Origin: Chitinophagales bacterium
GTDB lineage: Bacteria; Bacteroidota; Bacteroidia; Chitinophagales; UBA2359
Direction of reading: 5' to 3'
Assembly: GCA_020629335.1 (NCBI GenBank)
Contig: JAHDDN010000197.1
Coordinates: 1-9,521, forward strand
DNA length: 9,521 nt
A program made the position numbers and the translations under genes. Below the pieces are notes generated by a model. The model worked only from the letters and a program-made list of their open reading frames with translations, had not been told where the DNA came from and did not search any database. This document shows, in pieces, positions 5,729 through 9,521 of this stretch (positions are counted from its first letter, which is position 1; the number at the start of each line of letters is the position of its first letter).

Positions 5729-5888
5729 AGTAATGATAAAATAATAACTCCGCCATTTGAGCGTCCATCTTTTGCACTAATACTGCGTTATTTTTTTTAG
5801 CAATAGCACGCTATTACTTGCAAAAAATGCCTTGTCTTAGTACAAAATCTTGAACTTCAAATGTCAATCTTATTTTTTCATCATTACT
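5729..5888. repeat. Palindromic repeat family A, copy 3
   Basis: This 160-bp inverted repeat, centred at 5808.5, fills most of the gap between the two subunit III genes. The arms pair without gaps: AGTAATGAT (5729-5737) mirrors 5880-5888, and CATTTGA and TTTTG segments mirror further in, at roughly 65% overall. The core at 5783-5834 is again exactly 52 bp, from CTGCGTTATTTTTT to CAAAAAATGCCTTG, but the tip is AATAG-CACG-CTATT, with both sides changed relative to copies 1 and 2. In the oxidase mRNA it would form a very long hairpin. Confidence 0.8.
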
Positions 5889-5955
5889 AAAAAAGAATTT
5901 TTACATTTGAAAGCTAAGCTTTTGCTTTAAATATCCACTTTTTGTTTAACCATTA

Positions 5956-6546
5956 CTATGAATTAAACAGAAAAAAGCAGAACAAATATAACCAAAGTAT
6001 GTCAACAAAGTGCCAATATGTTAACAAAAGTTCTATTCCCAATGTCCTTTCAGGATTGATGTCATCCATTAGTTCTTTTACGGCATCTTTACGAAAGAAA
6101 GACTTCGCATAAAAAATCAAAAGAAACAAGACCCCACCCAATACGTGTACTGCGTGTATACCTGAAATAACATATAAAAATGAACCTGAAGGATTACCTG
6201 TCAGTTGCACCCCCAGATCAGTCAAATGCTGCCAACCTATCAATTGTGACACTACAAATCCTACTCCTAAAAAAAGCGTCGAGCCTAACCAAAAACGATA
6301 AGGTTTCCACTTTTTTTGCTTGAACATCTGATAAGCTATATGCAAAGTTACACTGCTTAACAGAATCAGGACTGTACTTACCCAAAAAACGTCAGGTAAT
6401 TTATAATCAACCCAGTTTCCGGCAGCTCTTCGTACAATAAACGCACTCGTTAAGCCTGCAAACATCATGATTAAACTACCAATTGTAATCCACATCATAA
6501 ATCGCTGTGGATGTACTCGACTATATGTATTTTGAGTAAGCGCCAT
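5956..6546 (-). CDS. Cytochrome c oxidase subunit III paralogue (short)
   Basis: The protein is 196 aa with five membrane helices (about 15-38, 52-73, 85-106, 122-146, 171-193). It shares with the longer subunit III the motifs GIHAVHV (129-135) and YWHFVDILWLY (177-187). It lacks two acidic positions of that subunit: the SE/SD carboxylate is S-L here (TIGSLIMMF) and QxxE is QLIGW (101-105). Bacteroidota oxidase loci often carry such a pair, so this is a normal companion, not a broken gene. It may be a structural subunit, or a second subunit III used under other conditions. It begins 11 nt after ctaB, so the two are cotranscribed. Confidence 0.9.
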   Translation of the reverse strand: MALTQNTYSRVHPQRFMMWITIGSLIMMFAGLTSAFIVRRAAGNWVDYKLPDVFWVSTVLILLSSVTLHIAYQMFKQKKWKPYRFWLGSTLFLGVGFVVSQLIGWQHLTDLGVQLTGNPSGSFLYVISGIHAVHVLGGVLFLLIFYAKSFFRKDAVKELMDDINPERTLGIELLLTYWHFVDILWLYLFCFFLFNS

Positions 6547-6557
6547 TTTATAAAATT

Positions 6558-7469
6558 TTATATTTTATCCAAAACCATACAAATTTGCATCACTGGTAAA
6601 TACACAATTGATGCAAACATTAGTTTCAATGCCGCTTTATCATTTTGATCTTTGAATAATTTCACGCCATAATAAAGCATCATCAAACCAGCTAATAAGG
6701 ACGCAATCAGCGAGATTGTACCCACTAAGCCCATCATTACTGGAAACAAACTAACAACTATCAAGATAATCGTGTATAATATAATTTGTACTGCCACCGA
6801 TTTACCTTTTCCTTCTCTACTTGGCAATAACTTATAACCCGCTTTTTTATAATCGTCATAACCTAACCAGCCAATTGCCCAGAAATGTGGAAACTGCCAC
6901 AAAAACTGTATTGCAAAAAGCACATAAGCTACCATATTCAAATCACCTCCTGCACTCACCCATCCTATCGTTGGTGGTAAAGCACCCGGAATAGCGCCCA
7001 CAAAGACCGCTATAGGCGAAATTCGCTTCAATGGTGTATAGACAAATGCATATGACAATAAAGCCAATGCACCTAATAAGGCTGTCATTTCATTAAAGCA
7101 AAATCCTAATATACTCAACCCTATCACCCCTGTCATTCCTGCAACTAATACGGCTTCAGGCATGCTCATTCTATTGTTTTCCCTTGCCAATGGGCGATCT
7201 TTCGTTCGTTTCATTAAGCGATCATAATCCTTTTCCAATATCTGATTGATCGCATTAGAAGATCCTGTTACCAAAAATCCTCCCAATGAAAGTAAGAATA
7301 TATCGACCCAATTGATCCCTCCTATTCCTACTGCAAACAAGTAGCCTATTACTGCTGAAAATACAACCGTCAAATTCAATCTAAACTTAACGAGAACTGC
7401 ATAATCACTCAATTTGCTCTTCAAAAATGAACCAATTGATTCTGTCTTTAAACTATCACTTATTAACAT
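6558..7469 (-). CDS. ctaB: Protoheme IX farnesyltransferase (heme O synthase)
   Basis: The protein is 303 aa, in the normal range of the CtaB/CyoE family of UbiA-type prenyltransferases, with about nine membrane helices. It transfers a farnesyl group to protoheme IX to make heme O, the precursor of heme A. The first prenyl-diphosphate site is NQILEKDYDRLMKRTKDRPL (75-94), with the catalytic D81, D83 and R84. The family QFPHFWAIGW is at 192-201 and the second acidic motif YDDYKKAGYKLLP at 204-216. The ATG at 7469 gives a normal N-terminus. Family B copy 2 and the subunit I terminator lie upstream. I saw no clear promoter for it. The short subunit III gene follows directly. Confidence 0.95.
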   Translation of the reverse strand: MLISDSLKTESIGSFLKSKLSDYAVLVKFRLNLTVVFSAVIGYLFAVGIGGINWVDIFLLSLGGFLVTGSSNAINQILEKDYDRLMKRTKDRPLARENNRMSMPEAVLVAGMTGVIGLSILGFCFNEMTALLGALALLSYAFVYTPLKRISPIAVFVGAIPGALPPTIGWVSAGGDLNMVAYVLFAIQFLWQFPHFWAIGWLGYDDYKKAGYKLLPSREGKGKSVAVQIILYTIILIVVSLFPVMMGLVGTISLIASLLAGLMMLYYGVKLFKDQNDKAALKLMFASIVYLPVMQICMVLDKI

Positions 7470-7502
7470 GAGTATATATGTGAGTCTATTTTTAAATTTT
7501 TT

Positions 7503-7661
7503 GGGGCTTCCCCTTCGGGTCGGGCTGTCCGCTCTTATGTGGCTATGCTGCTCCTACTCTGCTAAGGCATATTTGTCTGCCACTTCGTGGCCAGCCTGCA
7601 TCTGCCTAAGCGCCGTAAGTCGCTGCATGAACGCCACATACCGCTACCATCCCTAAGCCAA
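7503..7661 (+). repeat. Structured repeat family B, copy 2
   Basis: The element runs from GGGGCTTCCCC (7503-7513) to CATCCCTAAGCCAAA and is the short form of copy 1, in the opposite orientation. Order: small hairpin CCC-TTC-GGG, outer stem TATGTGGC/GCCACATA (7536-7543, 7633-7640), inner imperfect stem ATGCTGC/GCTGCAT, then GCTAAGGCA/TGCCTAAGC, and a tip GCCAC-TTC-GTGGC (7579-7591). It lies between the subunit I terminator and ctaB. An ORF across it (7414-7656) has no independent support. Confidence 0.8.
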
Positions 7662-7691
7662 AAACGCTATTCTAAATAATGAGTGCTATAC

Positions 7692-7724
7692 AAATAGCCC
7701 ACAAGCTTTTATTGTGGGCTATTC
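7692..7724 (-). terminator. Terminator-like hairpin after subunit I
   Basis: A perfect 12-bp stem (7693-7704 with 7712-7723), AATAGCCCACAA, has a 7-nt loop and begins 5 nt after the subunit I stop. The T tract on the minus strand is short (ATTTGTA), so it may be a partial terminator or an mRNA 3'-end stabiliser that lowers expression of ctaB and the later genes. Confidence 0.7.
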
Positions 7725-7728
7725 ATTT

Positions 7729-9521
7729 TTATGATTCTGCTGAAGCTTCTTTCAATGCTAATTGAGCCTTGTACTTATCGATATCTTCATCAGCAACTGT
7801 TTGTGGAATAAAGTCCAAATCTTGTTGCTCGTAGTCATAAGGCCAACGGTGTACTTCTGGTATTTTACCAGGCCAGTTACCATGCTCAGGAACCATCGGA
7901 GTTGTCCACTCTAAAGTTGCAGAGTCCCAAGGATTCAAGTTAGCTGGCATCTTACGACCATTGAATATACTGTAGAAGAAGTTAATTACGAATAAGAATT
8001 GTGTAAAGAATACTACTATTGCAGCAATACTAATTAACATGTTCAAATTACCGTAAATATTGAAAGTCTCGAAGTACTCGTTAGAGTAGTATCTTCTTGG
8101 TACCCCTGTCATACCTAAATAGTGCATTGGCCAGAAGATGAAATAACTTCCTACGAATGTTAACCAGAAATGGATATAACCCATCGTCTCGTTCATCATT
8201 CTACCATTGAATAACTTAGGGAACCAGTGGTATACTCCTGCAAATAATCCAAAACCAGCTGCTAGTCCCATTACAATATGGAAGTGAGCAACTACGAAAT
8301 AAGTATCGTGTAATGGAATATCTAATGCAGAGTTACCTAAGTAAATACCCGTCAAACCACCAGAGATAAATAAAGAAACGAATCCTATTGAGAACAAGGC
8401 CGCAGTAGTGAATCGAATGCTTCCTCTCCATAAAGTAGTAATCCAGTTAAATACTTTAATCGCAGATGGTACCGCAATTAATAAAGTAAATAGTACGAAG
8501 ATAGATCCAACAAATGGATTCATACCTGATATAAACATGTGGTGGGCCCATACTAAGAAGGCGATTACTGTAATTGCAAGTATAGAGTAAACCATGGCAC
8601 GATAACCAAAGATTGGTTTTCTTGCACTTGTTGCTAATACTTCTGATACCATACCCATAGCAGGTAAGATTACAATATATACCTCAGGGTGTCCTAAGAA
8701 CCAGAATAAGTGTTGATATAAGATAGCACTACCACCTTCAATCATTTCACCTGCTCCATTCGTTAGAACTTCTCCACCTATAAATATATCCGACAAATAG
8801 AAACTTGTTCCTAAATGACGATCAAATATCAGTAATACCACCGCAGATAATAATACAGGGAATGATAATACCCCTAATACGGCAGTAAAGAAAAATGCCC
8901 AAATCGTTAATGGCATTCTAAACATCGTCATTCCCTTAGTACGCATGTTCAATATGGTGGCAATATAATTCAAGCCTCCAGTCAAACTAGATACGATAAA
9001 CAAAGCCATTGAAGCTAACCACAAGGTCATACCTAATGCTGAACCACCTCCTAATTGGGGCAGTCCACTCTGTGGTGGGTAGGCAGTCCATCCCCCAGAA
9101 GCCGGGCCTGTTTCAACAAATAAGGAAATCATCATTACGATACCAGCTGCAAAGAAGAACCAATAAGACAGCATATTGACAAAGGGGGATGCCATATCCC
9201 TCGCCCCAATCTGTAGGGGTATCAATAAATTACTGAAAGTCCCACTTAGTCCCGCTGTCAGTACAAAGAATACCATTATTGTACCGTGCATCGTCACTAG
9301 TGAATAGTAGAATTGAGGGCTTAATTTCCCTCCTTCAGCCCATCCACCTAATATTGTTTCCAAAATAGGGAAAGTCTCATCTGGCCATCCCAATTGTAAA
9401 CGGAACAACACAGAGAACATCACTCCAATAATAGCCCAAATAATTCCAGTTATTAAGAACTGACGCGCTATAATTTTGTGATCCTGACTAAATATATACT
9501 TAGACACAAATGTCTGCTCAT
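7729..9521 (-). CDS. ctaD: Cytochrome c oxidase subunit I (5' end outside window)
   Basis: This is the catalytic subunit of an A1-type heme-copper oxidase. Counting from V/M at 9507: H74 (heme a, MHG), H273 and Y277 in GHPEVY (CuB and the cross-linked Tyr), E275 (D-channel Glu, the A1 mark), H322-H323 (CuB), H408 (heme a3), H410 (heme a), D104 (D-channel entry) and K351 (K-channel). All key residues are present. Twelve helices are followed by a polar tail ending at 7729. A GTG at 9507 could serve as start, but the frame stays open to the window edge (E-Q-T-F before V-S-K-Y-I-F), and Bacteroidota homologues usually have a longer N-terminus with similar residues, so the true start is probably beyond 9521. 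Subunit II is expected upstream. Confidence 0.96.
   Translation of the reverse strand, partial: EQTFVSKYIFSQDHKIIARQFLITGIIWAIIGVMFSVLFRLQLGWPDETFPILETILGGWAEGGKLSPQFYYSLVTMHGTIMVFFVLTAGLSGTFSNLLIPLQIGARDMASPFVNMLSYWFFFAAGIVMMISLFVETGPASGGWTAYPPQSGLPQLGGGSALGMTLWLASMALFIVSSLTGGLNYIATILNMRTKGMTMFRMPLTIWAFFFTAVLGVLSFPVLLSAVVLLIFDRHLGTSFYLSDIFIGGEVLTNGAGEMIEGGSAILYQHLFWFLGHPEVYIVILPAMGMVSEVLATSARKPIFGYRAMVYSILAITVIAFLVWAHHMFISGMNPFVGSIFVLFTLLIAVPSAIKVFNWITTLWRGSIRFTTAALFSIGFVSLFISGGLTGIYLGNSALDIPLHDTYFVVAHFHIVMGLAAGFGLFAGVYHWFPKLFNGRMMNETMGYIHFWLTFVGSYFIFWPMHYLGMTGVPRRYYSNEYFETFNIYGNLNMLISIAAIVVFFTQFLFVINFFYSIFNGRKMPANLNPWDSATLEWTTPMVPEHGNWPGKIPEVHRWPYDYEQQDLDFIPQTVADEDIDKYKAQLALKEASAES

Noticed and set aside
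7414..7656. 80-aa plus-strand frame containing MWLCCSYSAKAYLSA
   Set aside because: Same artefact of family B, and it begins antisense inside ctaB.
8408..8590. 60-aa plus-strand frame
   Set aside because: Antisense to the CuB region of oxidase subunit I.

Overview
The window comes from a member of the Bacteroidota, probably a marine Cytophagales-type bacterium. This rests on the aa3/caa3 oxidase gene order (subunit I, heme O synthase, two different subunit III genes, small subunit IV, SCO1/SenC, DUF420, small CPMC protein), on Bacteroidota-type promoter boxes (TTG-N20-TANNTTTG), on the lack of Shine-Dalgarno sites, and on a surface-lipoprotein-like VWA protein. The genus is inference.

Layout. 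1-41: 3' end of a tRNA cut by the window edge, followed by a strong intrinsic terminator. 100-617: non-coding, holding two copies of a palindromic repeat (family A). 618-1172 (+): hypothetical protein with two membrane segments. 1173-1573: convergent intergenic region with small hairpins, a structured repeat (family B copy 1) with a REP-like hairpin nested inside it, and a terminator. 1574-2617 (-): VWA-domain lipoprotein. 2618-2886: no gene and no convincing signal. 2887-9521 (-): respiratory oxidase locus, read right to left: subunit I (runs off the window), terminator, family B copy 2, heme O synthase, short subunit III, family A copy 3, long subunit III, subunit IV, terminator, SCO1/SenC, DUF420 protein, small CPMC membrane protein.

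How the genes work together. Subunit I holds heme a, heme a3 and CuB, and both subunits III and subunit IV surround it. CtaB makes heme O, the precursor of heme A. SCO and the DUF420 protein are assembly factors, probably for the copper centres. The cysteine-containing CPMC protein sits with them but its role is unknown. A promoter-like box just after the subunit IV terminator, and a second one before the CPMC gene, suggest that the assembly genes form units separate from the structural genes.

The least explained content is non-coding. Family A is a palindrome of up to 160 bp with a core of exactly 52 bp that is conserved and asymmetric, while its self-complementary arms differ between copies (three copies). 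Family B is a nested hairpin element with compensatory base changes between its two copies.
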